From Nitrospirillum pindoramense (lineage in GTDB: Bacteria; Pseudomonadota; Alphaproteobacteria; Azospirillales; Azospirillaceae), in contig NZ_VITR01000002.1 of the NCBI RefSeq assembly GCF_007827955.1, forward strand, positions 462,138 to 526,137: 64,000 nucleotides of DNA. The letters are read 5' to 3'. This document shows, in pieces, positions 25,007 through 35,735 of the stretch. The translations under genes and the position numbers were made by a program. Each line of letters starts with the position of its first letter. The stretch's first letter is position 1. A model generated the notes under the pieces. The model worked only from the letters and a program-made list of their open reading frames with translations. It did not search any database and was not told the origin of the DNA.

Positions 25007-27148
25007 TTGGAGCCCGCGTCGCCCTTCGCCGTCCCCCGCCTTCAGCCCCGATCGCCGGTCCGTCCGACCGCGTTGGCGCTGCTCTCTACCCTGTCCCTGG
25101 CCTGCTGGTCCGCACAGGGCCACGCCCAAGGTGCGCCCACTAGTGCGCCCACGGGGCAGCAGCCCCAGGTCGGCGCCGCGCCCGCGACCGATGCCGCCAA
25201 GGCGGCCCCGGCGACCGACGCGGCTGCCGGGGCCGCCTCTGGGACCACAACCGGGACCGCCACCCAGCCGGACACGCCGGGCGATGACGACACGCCGGGG
25301 GCCGTGCTGGCGCGCAAGGCGGAACAGGAGCCGGACGGCGCCACCCACCAGCCGGACGCGGAGCCGCCGCCGGCCACCTACACCGTCGATTTCCACCCCG
25401 CGCCGGGGGTCGAGGCCGATGACGGCCTGATGGACGTGCTGCGCAGCGCCTCCTCCCTCATCACGCTGCAGAACGATCCGCCATCGTCCCTGCTGGGGCT
25501 GGAGAAGCGCATCGACAACGACTACGAGAAGCTGGCCGCCGCCTTGCGCTCCGAAGGGTATTTCGACGGCAGCGTCATGGTGAAGGTCGATGCCGACGCC
25601 AAGCCGGTGGCGGTGGTCATCGAGGTGACGCCGGGCCGGCGCTACACCATTTCCAAGGTGACGCTGAGCATGCCCGACGGCTCCCCCCCGCCGGGCGGGC
25701 CGCTGGACCTGTCCAAGCTGCACCTGAAGCCGGGCGATCCCGCCCGGGGCCCCGCGGTGCGCGACGCGGAGGCGGCCGTGGTGCCCCTGATGGCCGCCCG
25801 CGGCTACGCCCGGGCCAAGGTCGGCCAGCGCGACCTGGCGGTGGACGTGCAGGCCCACACCATGGCCGTGGCCTTCACCCTGGAGCCTGGCCCGCTGGTC
25901 CGCTTCGGCCCCACCACCTTCACCGGGCTGGGCCGCCTGGATCCGGACGTGGCCTATGGCCGCCTACCGTGGAAGGAGGGTGACGTCTACGATCCGGCCA
26001 AGGTGGACAAGGCCCGCAACAAGCTGACCGACCTGGGCGTCTTTTCCCAGGTGCGCGTCGTTCTGGACGATGTGCCGGGCACGGCGCAGCCGGACGGATC
26101 GCGCGAGGTGCCCATGCTGGGCCAGATGGAGGAACGGCCCCGCCACTTCATCAACACCGGGCTGAACTACGGCACCACCGACGGCGCCGCCGCCACCGCC
26201 ACCTGGGGCGACCGCAACTTCCTGTGCGGGGCGGAGGCCCTGACCGTCACCGGATCCATCGGCGGCATCGCCCGCAAGAAGTTCCGCGATTCCGACGGCT
26301 TGGATTACAGCCTGGGCACCACCCTGAAGAAGCCCGACTTCCTGGAAACCGACACCACGCTGAACCTGTCGGCCCTGGCGGTGTCAGAGCATCCGGAGGC
26401 CTATTCGCGTGACGCCCTGACGCTGGGCGCCATCGTCACCCACCCGCTGACGCCCCATCTGACCGCCAGCGCCGGCGTGACGCTGGAACAATCCTCCATC
26501 CGGCAGGACCTGACGGGCGATGGCGTGCTGACCACCACCGACAACACCCTGGTGGGGCTGCCGGTGGCGTTGAAGTTCGACAACACCGACAATCTGCTGA
26601 ACCCCACCCAGGGCTATCGCTGGAACGCCGGCCTGACGCCTTATCTCAGCCCCCTGGGCGATAGCGGCACCTTCGTCATAGGCAACGCGGGCGCAAGCGG
26701 CTATTGGGCGGTGGACGACGCCAAGGCCTATGTCATCGCCGCGCGCGTGAACCTGGGCGCGGTCTATGGCGGATCGCTGGCCCAGGTGCCGGCGGACAAA
26801 CGCTTCTTCGCCGGCGGCGGCGGATCGGTGCGCGGCTACGCCTATCAGAAGGTCGGGCCCCTGGACGTCAACAACGACCCCACCGGCGGCCGCTCGCTGA
26901 TCGAGACCAGCGCCGAGTTGCGCATCCGCCTGACCGACACCATCGGCCTGGTGCCCTTCATCGACGGCGGCAACGTCTTCGAGTCCGCCTACCCGGACCT
27001 GAGCCAGGGCATGCGCTGGGGTGCTGGCCTAGGCGTGCGCTATTTCACCTCCTTCGGTCCCTTGCGCCTGGACGTCGGCGTGCCGCTGGATCGCCGCAGC
27101 GGCGACAGCATGTGGCAGCTGTATGTCAGCATCGGCCAGTCCTTCTGA
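25007..27148 (+). CDS. tamA: Translocation and assembly module TamA (Omp85 family)
   Basis: This is an outer-membrane protein that works with TamB in autotransporter or lipid traffic. No ATG is available at the front: the frame opens after a stop at 24980 and the first usable codon is TTG 25007, which gives a leader with LALLSTLSLACWSAQGHAQGA. A low-complexity Ala/Pro/Thr linker precedes POTRA-type repeats (about residues 130-370; LEKRIDNDYEKLAAALRSEGYFDG). The C-terminal ~340 residues are the 16-strand barrel with FAGGGGSVRGYAYQ, the conserved L6 loop, and the final RSGDSMWQLYVSIGQSF. The stop is 11 nt before tamB. Confidence 0.92.
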   Translation: MEPASPFAVPRLQPRSPVRPTALALLSTLSLACWSAQGHAQGAPTSAPTGQQPQVGAAPATDAAKAAPATDAAAGAASGTTTGTATQPDTPGDDDTPGAVLARKAEQEPDGATHQPDAEPPPATYTVDFHPAPGVEADDGLMDVLRSASSLITLQNDPPSSLLGLEKRIDNDYEKLAAALRSEGYFDGSVMVKVDADAKPVAVVIEVTPGRRYTISKVTLSMPDGSPPPGGPLDLSKLHLKPGDPARGPAVRDAEAAVVPLMAARGYARAKVGQRDLAVDVQAHTMAVAFTLEPGPLVRFGPTTFTGLGRLDPDVAYGRLPWKEGDVYDPAKVDKARNKLTDLGVFSQVRVVLDDVPGTAQPDGSREVPMLGQMEERPRHFINTGLNYGTTDGAAATATWGDRNFLCGAEALTVTGSIGGIARKKFRDSDGLDYSLGTTLKKPDFLETDTTLNLSALAVSEHPEAYSRDALTLGAIVTHPLTPHLTASAGVTLEQSSIRQDLTGDGVLTTTDNTLVGLPVALKFDNTDNLLNPTQGYRWNAGLTPYLSPLGDSGTFVIGNAGASGYWAVDDAKAYVIAARVNLGAVYGGSLAQVPADKRFFAGGGGSVRGYAYQKVGPLDVNNDPTGGRSLIETSAELRIRLTDTIGLVPFIDGGNVFESAYPDLSQGMRWGAGLGVRYFTSFGPLRLDVGVPLDRRSGDSMWQLYVSIGQSF

Positions 27149-27159
27149 CGGAACCCGGC

Positions 27160-30100
27160 ATGTCCGACCCCCCCCAAACGCCCGGTCCCGGCCCTGTATC
27201 CCCCGGTCCCCAGCCCCCGGTTGGCCCCTCCGTTCCAAAACGATCCTGGGGACGGCGCCTGCTGTCGGCGGGTCATGTCGCGGCCTTCGCCTCGCTGGGT
27301 GTCATCGCCGGCCTGGCGGCCGCCGGCGGCATCGGCCTGTGGTGGATGGACACCGATTCGGGGCGCGCCTTCGCCACGCGGCAGGCGGAGGCCAACGTGC
27401 CGGGCCTGAAGGTGGAGGGCCTGGCGGGTCTGCCCTTCCACCCCCGGGTGGGGCGCGCCACCCTGGTGGACGTGATCACGGGCAAGCCCTGGCTGATGGT
27501 GGAGGACGCGGCGCTGGATTGGCGGCTGCTGCCCCTGGCCCACCGCGAGCTGGCGGTGGACACGCTGAGCGCCAAGCGCATCTGGGTGGCCCAACCGGCC
27601 CCGGCGCTGGAAGCGCCGGACGGAACGGTCAAGGATGACACCAATCCCCTGACCCTGCCCGTCAGCATCACCCTGGCCCACCTGGACCTGCCGCGCGTCG
27701 AACTGGCGCCCAACCTGGCCGGCGGCCAGGGGGCCGCCCTGTCCACCAGCGGCACCGTGCGGCTGGGCCCCACCCTGGATGGCGATAGCCGCCTGACGCT
27801 GACCCAACTGGACGGCGGGGCCGCCCATGGCGACCTGACCGCCCGCTTCACCGCCCCCGGCCTGGCCAGCCCCGGCAGCCTGACGCTGGAACTGCAAGGC
27901 CAGGAGGAAGCCGGGGGCCTGGTGGCTCGGCTGGCCGGGCACCCGGAATTGGGGCCCCTGGCCCTGAGCCTGAAGGGTGACGGCCCGCTGGACCGCTTCC
28001 AGGCCCATCTGGAATTGAAGGAGACACCGCAGCCGGTCAAGGCGGCGGACGGCACCACCGCCACCCCGCGCGCGGTCAATCTGGTGGCCGACGTGGCCCT
28101 GGCCCGCCCCCAAAGCAAGGCCAAGCGTCTGACCTTGGCCCTGAAGGCGGCGCCCGGCCGTCTGCTGGCCGACAACCTGGCCCAGATGGCGGGCGACGCC
28201 GCCACGGTACAGGTGGCCGCCACCCTGGCCGACGACGGCACCATCACCCTGGAAAACCTGGATCTAGCCGCCGCCTTTGGCCGCCTGACCGCCAAGGGCA
28301 GCCTGAAGGACAAGGGGGGCGACCTGACCCTGCGGCTGACTCCGGCGGCGCCCGAGGCCCTGTCCCCGGTGGCGCCCGGCCTGGCGCTGGGCGGACTGGA
28401 CGCCGTGCTGCACACCATCGATCCGGCGGCGGGCAAGACAGGCGCCAAGCGGCAACGCACCGTCAGCGCCGACCTGACGGTGGAGGACCTGGGCTACAAC
28501 GACGCCCATGTGCGCCACCTGACCGCGACCACCACGCTGCGCGAGGACGGCACCCGCCTGCTGCTGGACCTGGCCGCCAAGCTGCAGGGCCTGAACGCGC
28601 CGGGCCTGCCCCCGGCTTTGACCGATCATGCCGACCTGGCGCTGAACGGCGCGCTGAACCGGGCCAATGGCGACATCCTGGTGGACAAGTTGGACCTGAC
28701 GGGCGGCATGGGCCATGTCACCGGCAGCGGCAGCGCCCAGGGCTGGGGCCGCCAGGCGAAGGGCAGCCTGCGCCTGACGGACGGCGAGCTGGCGACCCTG
28801 ATGGCCCTGACGGGCATGGGCAAGCCCACCCCCAATTCCGACGCCAAGCCGGCGCCAGAGGACGCCATCACCGGCCATGTGGCCGCCACGGTGGAGGGCA
28901 CGGTGGCCGACGGCGTGGTGGACGGCACGCTGGCGCTGCAGGCGACGGATCTGCGCACCGGCCAGCCGACGGAGGATGCGTTGCTGGCCGGCCGGGCGGA
29001 GATCAATGGCCGGGTGCGCGCCAGCCTGGACGGCAAGGACGTGGCCGTATCGCCGTTGACCGTGCGCACGGGCGCCGTGGAGCTGTCCGGCACCGTCACC
29101 CTAAAGGACAACACCCTGACGGCGGACCTGAAAGGCAACGGCCAAGTGGTGGGCAACCCCGCCAGCGTCGCCGCTCATGTGGTCAAGACCGGCCCCCGCC
29201 TGACGGTGCGCGACCTCACCGCCGCGCTGGGCCCCAACACGCTGCAGGGCGGGCTGGAGGCGGACCTGGACCGGCAGGTGGCCACCGGCAAGCTGGCGGC
29301 CACCTTCCCCGACCTGTCCAGCCTGGGCGCGCTGGCCGGTACCCGCCTGGCTGGCCGGGCCAAGGCCGACATCGTGCTGGGCGCCTCCACCCCGGCGCCG
29401 GTGCGGCCAACCCGGCAGACCAAACCCCGTCCCGGCAAGGGCCAGGCCGCGCCGTCGGCCGCCAAGCCGACGCCGGCACCCCGAAGCGGCCCCAGGAACG
29501 AACAGGGTATGGACCTGAAGGTGGCGCTGGACGACCTGGTGGTGGAGGACCAGCGCATCCAGCAGGCGACCCTGGCCGGCCGCATCGACGACGTGCTGGG
29601 CAGCCCCAGGCCCAATGTCACGCTGACGGCGGATGGCATCGAGGCGGGCCAGATCCTGGTGAACAAGGTCACGGCCGCCTGGCGCGGTACCCTGGGTGAA
29701 GGCGACCTGACCCTGGCCGTGGACGGCACCACCGGCGTAGGCAGCGTCGGCCGCCGCCGCGCCTTCCAGGTGGAGGCGGCCGGCCACCTGACCCAGCCGC
29801 CGGAACCCGCGTCGCCGAAGGCGGCCCGCGCGCCCACCCTGGCGCGCCTGGACCAGCTGGACGGCCGGCTGGACCAGACCACGCTGAAGCTGGCGGCACC
29901 GGCCACCGTCACCTTCGCCAAGGGCAGCATCGCGGTGAAGGGGCTGGACGTGGCCCTGGGCACGGGCCGTATCCGTGCCGACTTGGCGCTGAACGGCAAG
30001 GAGGTGACGGCCCAGGTGGAGGCGACGGCCCTGCCGCTGGCGCTGGCGGCCCTGGCCGACCCGGCACTGACCCTGGCCGGGACACTGGACGCCAAGGTCA

Positions 30101-31803
30101 CGGCCAGCGGCACCGCCGCCAATCCCACCGCCGACGCCACCCTGAGCATCCGCGGCCTGTCCATGCAGCAACTGGCCGTGACGCTGGACAGTGGCGCGAC
30201 CCAGTCGCCGGGTGCCGCCACCGAGGCCGACGGCAAGCCGGCGGTCAGCGCCACCGTCGCCAACAACCCGGCCAACGCCACCGGCGCCGACACCACCCCG
30301 GTGAAGAAAAAGATGCTGGAGGTGAAGAACAGCACCGACCGTCGGCTGAACGCGGATGCCACGCTGTCCGCCGCCTGGCGCAACGGCCGACTGCACAGCA
30401 CCCTGGCCGCCCATACCGCCGACGGCGCCGTGGACCTGACCGCCGATGCCGACACCCCCCTGGCCCTGAACCCCGAGACGATGGCGCCGGTGATACAGGG
30501 GCCTGTCAGCGCCAAGATCAACGGCCGGACGGAGCTGTCGCGCTACAACGACTTCATGGCGGCGTCCGCCCAGCGCATGGGCGGCAAGGTCTCGGTCGAC
30601 CTGGCCGTGGCCGGCACGGTGGCCGACCCCAAGGTGACCGGCGCGGTCGACCTGATGGACGCCAAGTATGAGAACGGCGGCACCGGCACCCAGATCTTCG
30701 GCCTGAACGCCCATCTGGTGGGCGACGCGCGCGGCCTGGCCATCGAGAAGTTCCATGGCAGCACCGCCGACGGCGGGGCGGTGGACCTGAGCGGGCGCAT
30801 CAACCTGGGCGATCCGAACGCGCAGGAGAAGGCGCCGATCCTGGACCTGCACGTCACCACCGACAACGCCCGCCTGCTGCGCACCGACCCCATCACCGCC
30901 TGGGTGGACAGCGACCTGACGCTGAAGGGGCTGATGAACAAGCCCGACCTGGCCGGCACCGTGCGCCTGCGCGAAACCTGGGTGGGCCTGCCGGACAAGC
31001 CCCCGGCCGATGTGGCCGACCTGCCGGTGCGCTACGTCAACGGCCGGCCCCGCCAGCCGCAAGCCCAGATGGCGGCGGCGGGCGGCGGGCTGCTGATCCA
31101 CCTGAAGGTGGACATCACGGCGCGCAACCGCATCTATGTCCAGGGCCGGGGCCTGACGGCCGAGTTCGCGGCCGACATGCAGGCGCGCGGCACCAGCGCC
31201 GACCCCCAGCTGACCGGCCGCGTCTATCTGGTGAAGGGCGATTTCAGCGCCCAGGGCCAGACCTTCACCCTGACCAAGAGCGATATCACCTTCACCGGCG
31301 ACAGCGACCCCTTGCTGGACGTTTCCGCCTCCTCCACCAAGGCGGACTTCACGGCCATCCTGAACATCACCGGCCGCCTGTCCAAGCCCACGGTGGCGCT
31401 GACGTCCGACCCGCCCCGGCCGCAGGACGAAGTGCTGTCGCGCCTGCTGTTCGACCGGCCCATCAGCCAGATCAGCGCCCTGGAGGCCCTGCAGCTGGCC
31501 CAGGGCGTGGCCCAGCTGTCGGGCGTGCTGGGCAGCGGCCCCGGCATCATGGACAACGTGAAGCGGAGCCTGGGCGTGGACCGCCTGGAATTCTCCAGCG
31601 CCGCCGTGGGCTCTAGCGCCTTCGGCACGGTCACCGCCGGCCGCTACATCAACAGCCGCACCTATATCGGCGTCAGCCAATCGGTGGGCGGCACGGGCAC
31701 CAACGTCACCCTGGAATACGCCCTGACCTCCCGCCTGCGTCTGAACGGCGCCGTCGGCAGCACGGACGACACCGTGGGCCTGAAGTACCAGTGGGATTAT
31801 TAG
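27160..31803 (+). CDS. tamB: Translocation and assembly module TamB
   Basis: This is a 1547-aa envelope protein anchored in the inner membrane, spanning the periplasm as a long beta-rich groove and partnering TamA. I take the ATG at 27160, 11 nt after tamA, although the frame is open from 26704 inside tamA. The protein has a Pro-rich N-tail, one transmembrane helix (AAFASLGVIAGLAAAGGIGLWWM), then ~1000 residues of repeats of the AsmA/TamB type with many short beta-strand motifs. The C-terminal DUF490 domain covers about the last 330 residues and ends GLKYQWDY, aromatic as expected. An Ala/Pro/Lys-rich insertion near residues 750-790 and another near 1015-1050 are unusual low-complexity linkers. 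Confidence 0.93.
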   Translation: MSDPPQTPGPGPVSPGPQPPVGPSVPKRSWGRRLLSAGHVAAFASLGVIAGLAAAGGIGLWWMDTDSGRAFATRQAEANVPGLKVEGLAGLPFHPRVGRATLVDVITGKPWLMVEDAALDWRLLPLAHRELAVDTLSAKRIWVAQPAPALEAPDGTVKDDTNPLTLPVSITLAHLDLPRVELAPNLAGGQGAALSTSGTVRLGPTLDGDSRLTLTQLDGGAAHGDLTARFTAPGLASPGSLTLELQGQEEAGGLVARLAGHPELGPLALSLKGDGPLDRFQAHLELKETPQPVKAADGTTATPRAVNLVADVALARPQSKAKRLTLALKAAPGRLLADNLAQMAGDAATVQVAATLADDGTITLENLDLAAAFGRLTAKGSLKDKGGDLTLRLTPAAPEALSPVAPGLALGGLDAVLHTIDPAAGKTGAKRQRTVSADLTVEDLGYNDAHVRHLTATTTLREDGTRLLLDLAAKLQGLNAPGLPPALTDHADLALNGALNRANGDILVDKLDLTGGMGHVTGSGSAQGWGRQAKGSLRLTDGELATLMALTGMGKPTPNSDAKPAPEDAITGHVAATVEGTVADGVVDGTLALQATDLRTGQPTEDALLAGRAEINGRVRASLDGKDVAVSPLTVRTGAVELSGTVTLKDNTLTADLKGNGQVVGNPASVAAHVVKTGPRLTVRDLTAALGPNTLQGGLEADLDRQVATGKLAATFPDLSSLGALAGTRLAGRAKADIVLGASTPAPVRPTRQTKPRPGKGQAAPSAAKPTPAPRSGPRNEQGMDLKVALDDLVVEDQRIQQATLAGRIDDVLGSPRPNVTLTADGIEAGQILVNKVTAAWRGTLGEGDLTLAVDGTTGVGSVGRRRAFQVEAAGHLTQPPEPASPKAARAPTLARLDQLDGRLDQTTLKLAAPATVTFAKGSIAVKGLDVALGTGRIRADLALNGKEVTAQVEATALPLALAALADPALTLAGTLDAKVTASGTAANPTADATLSIRGLSMQQLAVTLDSGATQSPGAATEADGKPAVSATVANNPANATGADTTPVKKKMLEVKNSTDRRLNADATLSAAWRNGRLHSTLAAHTADGAVDLTADADTPLALNPETMAPVIQGPVSAKINGRTELSRYNDFMAASAQRMGGKVSVDLAVAGTVADPKVTGAVDLMDAKYENGGTGTQIFGLNAHLVGDARGLAIEKFHGSTADGGAVDLSGRINLGDPNAQEKAPILDLHVTTDNARLLRTDPITAWVDSDLTLKGLMNKPDLAGTVRLRETWVGLPDKPPADVADLPVRYVNGRPRQPQAQMAAAGGGLLIHLKVDITARNRIYVQGRGLTAEFAADMQARGTSADPQLTGRVYLVKGDFSAQGQTFTLTKSDITFTGDSDPLLDVSASSTKADFTAILNITGRLSKPTVALTSDPPRPQDEVLSRLLFDRPISQISALEALQLAQGVAQLSGVLGSGPGIMDNVKRSLGVDRLEFSSAAVGSSAFGTVTAGRYINSRTYIGVSQSVGGTGTNVTLEYALTSRLRLNGAVGSTDDTVGLKYQWDY

Positions 31804-31849
31804 TTTTGGTTACCCCGGCGGAAAAAGCTCCAGCGGGCTGCCAGGCCCG

Positions 31850-31972
31850 TAGGACGCGACGGCGTCCGCCACAGATTTCCGGGGAGCGTAGCGGACTGGA
31901 AATCGAGGAAGCCAAGTCCCCGGATGGGGACGCGGGCGCCTGAGGAATACGAACAAGCCCGGCATCTGAGGG
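31850..31972 (-). repeat. Structured 3'-UTR repeat, copy C (extended form)
   Basis: The core is 31850-31947, read in the transcribed direction of the minus-strand gene with stop at 31973. Arms: I GGACGC/GCGTCC, II GATTTCC/GGAAATC, III GTCCCC/GGGGAC around GGAT. An extra 25-nt module (31948-31972) containing GAACAAGCCCGGCATCTGAGG repeats the element's start motif and touches the stop codon. The variant copy at 57246 has the same extra module. Confidence 0.85.
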
Positions 31973-32638
31973 CTATTTACTGATAAACGCCCCGACCAAG
32001 TCCTGCAGGGTTTCCGGCACCAGGGAGAAGAAGCTGAGCAGGGCCATCAGGCCGACCACGCCCAGCACCACGCCGGTGCCCCGGTTGATCCACAGGACGA
32101 TGCGCGGCGTGAAGTGGTGGCGGATGAGGAAGGTGCCGCCGCACAGGATGGACCACCAGGTCAGTGAGCCCAGGAACACGCCCAGGGTCATGGTGCCCGC
32201 CTTGGCATGGTCCAGCGCGCCGCCGAAGCCCACGACCACGGTGATGATGCCCATGATGGTGATGGGGTTGGTCACCGTCAGGAACAGGCCGGTGCCGACC
32301 GAGCCGATGAGGTTGCCGGCATCGGGCGGCCTGTTCTTGCGCTCGTGCGGTTCCTTCAACAGGGAATGGATGGCGGCGCCCAGCAGGAAGATGCCGCCGA
32401 TGAGGCGCAGCTCCTTCACATGACCCAGCAGGGCGTCCAGGATGGCGTTGACGCCGAAGGCCGCGACGCCACCGAAGAAGCCGTCAGCCAGGGCGGAGCC
32501 GAAGCCGGTGGCGAGACCCGCGATGATGCCCCGCTCCACCGTCCGCCGGATGCACAGCAGGCCGATAGGGCCGACCGGCGCCGCGATGGCCAATCCCAGG
32601 ACGATCCCCCGGATCAACACGCCGAAATCATCGAACAA
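31973..32638 (-). CDS. LysE family translocator
   Basis: This is an inner-membrane exporter of about 221 aa with six predicted helices. GIVLGLAIAAPVGPIGLLCIRRTVERG is the LysE/RhtB N-terminal signature, and NPITIMGIITVVV is the conserved loop region. The open frame begins at 32779, but the part before 32638 is not family-like. Possible starts are TTG 32638 (AGGGAAAG upstream) and GTG 32620. The likely substrate is an amino acid or a related small molecule; I cannot name it. It converges on tamB with repeat copy C between them. Confidence 0.85.
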   Translation of the reverse strand: MFDDFGVLIRGIVLGLAIAAPVGPIGLLCIRRTVERGIIAGLATGFGSALADGFFGGVAAFGVNAILDALLGHVKELRLIGGIFLLGAAIHSLLKEPHERKNRPPDAGNLIGSVGTGLFLTVTNPITIMGIITVVVGFGGALDHAKAGTMTLGVFLGSLTWWSILCGGTFLIRHHFTPRIVLWINRGTGVVLGVVGLMALLSFFSLVPETLQDLVGAFISK

Positions 32639-32835
32639 TGCGGACTTTCCCTGAGAAGTAAGGCAAGCGGCCCCCCCGAAAGGTTCAAGGGCCTGACAGG
32701 TCCGGTGACGGATGCCGCGCCGACTGCCGCGCCAACGTGGGGCCGCCCCCGTGATGCAACATCGGCGCAGCGGGCGCAACGCCTAAGGCGACCGATGCGC
32801 TCGTTCCCCGACCATGGGAGAGCAAAGATAGGGCG

Positions 32836-34758
32836 TCAGACGCCGCCGAACAGGTCGCGCACACCCAGTTCATCGCCACGCCGACGCTCCAACTCCTGGG
32901 AATAGCGGCGCAGGGCGTAGGCCTCGGTCAGGTAGCCGACGATGCGGCGGCTGCTCACCCCATCCAGCACCGGCAGGCTGTCGGCATCCCAGTCGGCGAA
33001 GCGTTGAAGGGCCATGCGCACCGATTGGTCGGGCAGCAGGAAATGCTCGCGATCCCGCGCCAGTTCCGCCGCGCGCTGGTCGGCCGGCAGCTCATGCTGG
33101 GGGTCGTGCACGGCGTTCATGTCCACCCGGCCGGCGAAAGCGCCGCCAGGGTCCAGCGCGAACACCGTCTTGGCGCTGCCGGGTGGATAATGCCCGCGCA
33201 GGGCGCCCAGGGTGATGTCCGCCGGCACCGTCTTGGGGTCGCCGCGCATCAGCCGCCCCACGGTCATGTCCTTGACCCAGCCGATGTCATGCCCACCGCG
33301 GATCTGCACGCCGCGCTGATGGAAGCGCCAAGTGGCGAAGGAATAGCCGAAAGTCTCACGCACCAGCAGGGTGGAAGCGATGACGCCCATGAGCACGCCG
33401 GCGGACGCGCGCAGGTCGCCCGTCAGTTCCAGCACCAGCAGCACCATGGTCACGGGCGCGCCCACCACGGCGGCGGCCAGCGAGCCCATGCCCACCAGCA
33501 TGACGGCGGACCTCTGCGCCACCAAATCCACAGGCAGCATGGTCCCGATATCCGACACCATGCTGCCGAACAGACTGCCCAGCAGCAGCGAGGCGCTGAA
33601 CAAGCCGCCGCGGAAACCGGCGCCCAGGCACAGGGCCGAGGCCACCACCTTGGCGACCAGCATCACGAAGGCCAGCCCCAGGCCGTAGCCATGGTCGAAG
33701 CCGTACTGCAAGGCACCCTGCCCGCCGCCCAGCACGCCCGGCAGCACCAGCGCCATGGGTCCCAGCAGCAGGCCGCCCAGGATGGGATGGATCGCACGGG
33801 GAAACGGCAGCTGGCGGAACAGTCGTTCCGCATACGTAACGGCCTGCATGGTGAGGATGGCCACGGCGCCGGAGGCCAGGCCCACCATCAGGAAGGTGGC
33901 GAAGTCGCCACCCCGGATGACCGGGGGTTCCGCCAGGATGAACAGGGCCGGCCGGTTCAGCACCATTTGCGCCACCTGGTTGGCGACCACGGCGGCGACG
34001 CAGACGGGGGCCAGGGTGGCCAGGGTATAAGTGCCGATGACCAGCTCGAAGGCGTAGAAAGCGCCGGCCAGGGGGGCGGTGAAGGCGGCGGAAATGGCGG
34101 CGGCGGCCCCACAGCCCACCAGGGTGCGCAGATCGTTGCGCCGCAGGTTCAGCCGCCGCCCGAAATTGGAGGCCAGGCCGGCCCCCGTCTGGGTGAACGC
34201 CGCCTCCATCCCCACCGACCCGCCGGCGCCATGGGACACGACGATGGACAGGGTCAGGCGCAAGCTGTCGCGCAGGGACATGCGACCGCCATAGAGGGCG
34301 TTGGCCTCGATGGGGTCGACGGTGTCGCGGGCGCGGCGGAACAGCAGGGCCAACCCCGCCAACACGGCGCCGCCCACCACCGGAACGGCCAGGGTCAGGG
34401 TGGTGGGAATGAACAAGGCGCTGCTGACATGGTCGCCGAACGGGACCTTGAAGGCCAGACTGTGCAGCGCCAACACCAGCGCGTGGAGCCCCGCCACCGC
34501 CAGCCCCACGCCGATGCCCACCGGCACGCTGAGCAGGGCCAAGGACAGTTCGGAGGAGCGCAAACCCTTGGGTGTCAGCGCGTGGGTCAGCGCGCGCCAG
34601 ACCACGGGCAGGCGGCGCCCGGCGCGACGACGGCCACCGCTGGGCGGCGGCGACCCGGCTGGCTGTGCCGCCCCAGCACCCAAATCTTCCCCAACCGGCC
34701 CAGACTCCGGGTCCGGGAGGCCGGCCGGTGGGGGTGAGGAAGGCGGGTGGGTATCCAT
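32836..34758 (-). CDS. ClC-type chloride channel/antiporter with CBS domains
   Basis: This is a 640-aa inner-membrane anion transporter. About residues 60-470 form the ClC core with ten or more membrane segments. The anion-site loops are recognisable: GAGGSVGMEAAFTQTGAGLAS (GxGxxxE-like; the usual Glu is at GMEA) and GAGFRGGLFSASLLLGSLFG, the latter matching GxFxPxL. The C-terminal ~150 residues are two CBS domains (VGRLMRGDPKTVPADITLGALRG, then LQRFADWDADSLPVLDG). I use the ATG at 34758; 34815 is in frame but weaker. It lies downstream of the pst operon but is separated from it by a terminator. Confidence 0.9.
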   Translation of the reverse strand: MDTHPPSSPPPAGLPDPESGPVGEDLGAGAAQPAGSPPPSGGRRRAGRRLPVVWRALTHALTPKGLRSSELSLALLSVPVGIGVGLAVAGLHALVLALHSLAFKVPFGDHVSSALFIPTTLTLAVPVVGGAVLAGLALLFRRARDTVDPIEANALYGGRMSLRDSLRLTLSIVVSHGAGGSVGMEAAFTQTGAGLASNFGRRLNLRRNDLRTLVGCGAAAAISAAFTAPLAGAFYAFELVIGTYTLATLAPVCVAAVVANQVAQMVLNRPALFILAEPPVIRGGDFATFLMVGLASGAVAILTMQAVTYAERLFRQLPFPRAIHPILGGLLLGPMALVLPGVLGGGQGALQYGFDHGYGLGLAFVMLVAKVVASALCLGAGFRGGLFSASLLLGSLFGSMVSDIGTMLPVDLVAQRSAVMLVGMGSLAAAVVGAPVTMVLLVLELTGDLRASAGVLMGVIASTLLVRETFGYSFATWRFHQRGVQIRGGHDIGWVKDMTVGRLMRGDPKTVPADITLGALRGHYPPGSAKTVFALDPGGAFAGRVDMNAVHDPQHELPADQRAAELARDREHFLLPDQSVRMALQRFADWDADSLPVLDGVSSRRIVGYLTEAYALRRYSQELERRRGDELGVRDLFGGV

Positions 34759-34852
34759 GGTATCAGGCAGATGTGGGCCGCGACCGGTCAGGACAAGGGT
34801 GATAACAGGCACCAAGCCGATATGGGCGACAAAAGCGGCGCTTCTATGGAAA

Positions 34853-34883
34853 AAGGGCGGTCATCCCGGAGGATGCCGCCCTT
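34853..34883 (-). terminator. Terminator of the pst operon
   Basis: In the minus direction, AAGGGCGGCATCC pairs with GGATGACCGCCCTT (one bulge) and is followed by a T-run (TTTTTCC). It lies 27 nt after the pstB stop. Confidence 0.85.
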
Positions 34884-34910
34884 CCTGTCAAATCGCGCGC
34901 AACCGCCGGC

Positions 34911-35731
<821 letters not shown>

Positions 35732-35735
<4 letters not shown>

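Noticed and set aside
26704..27159. N-terminal extension of TamB into tamA (open frame from 26704)
   Set aside because: The frame overlaps the tamA barrel and the encoded residues are low complexity. The ATG at 27160 lies 11 nt after the tamA stop and gives a normal anchor.
29101..31680. 859-aa open frame antisense to tamB
   Set aside because: It is a high-GC shadow: Gly/Gln/Ala/His-rich composition without domains, mirrored from tamB codon bias. The same applies to long antisense frames over phaA, typA, pst, POT, GH127 and the M24 gene at 58741.
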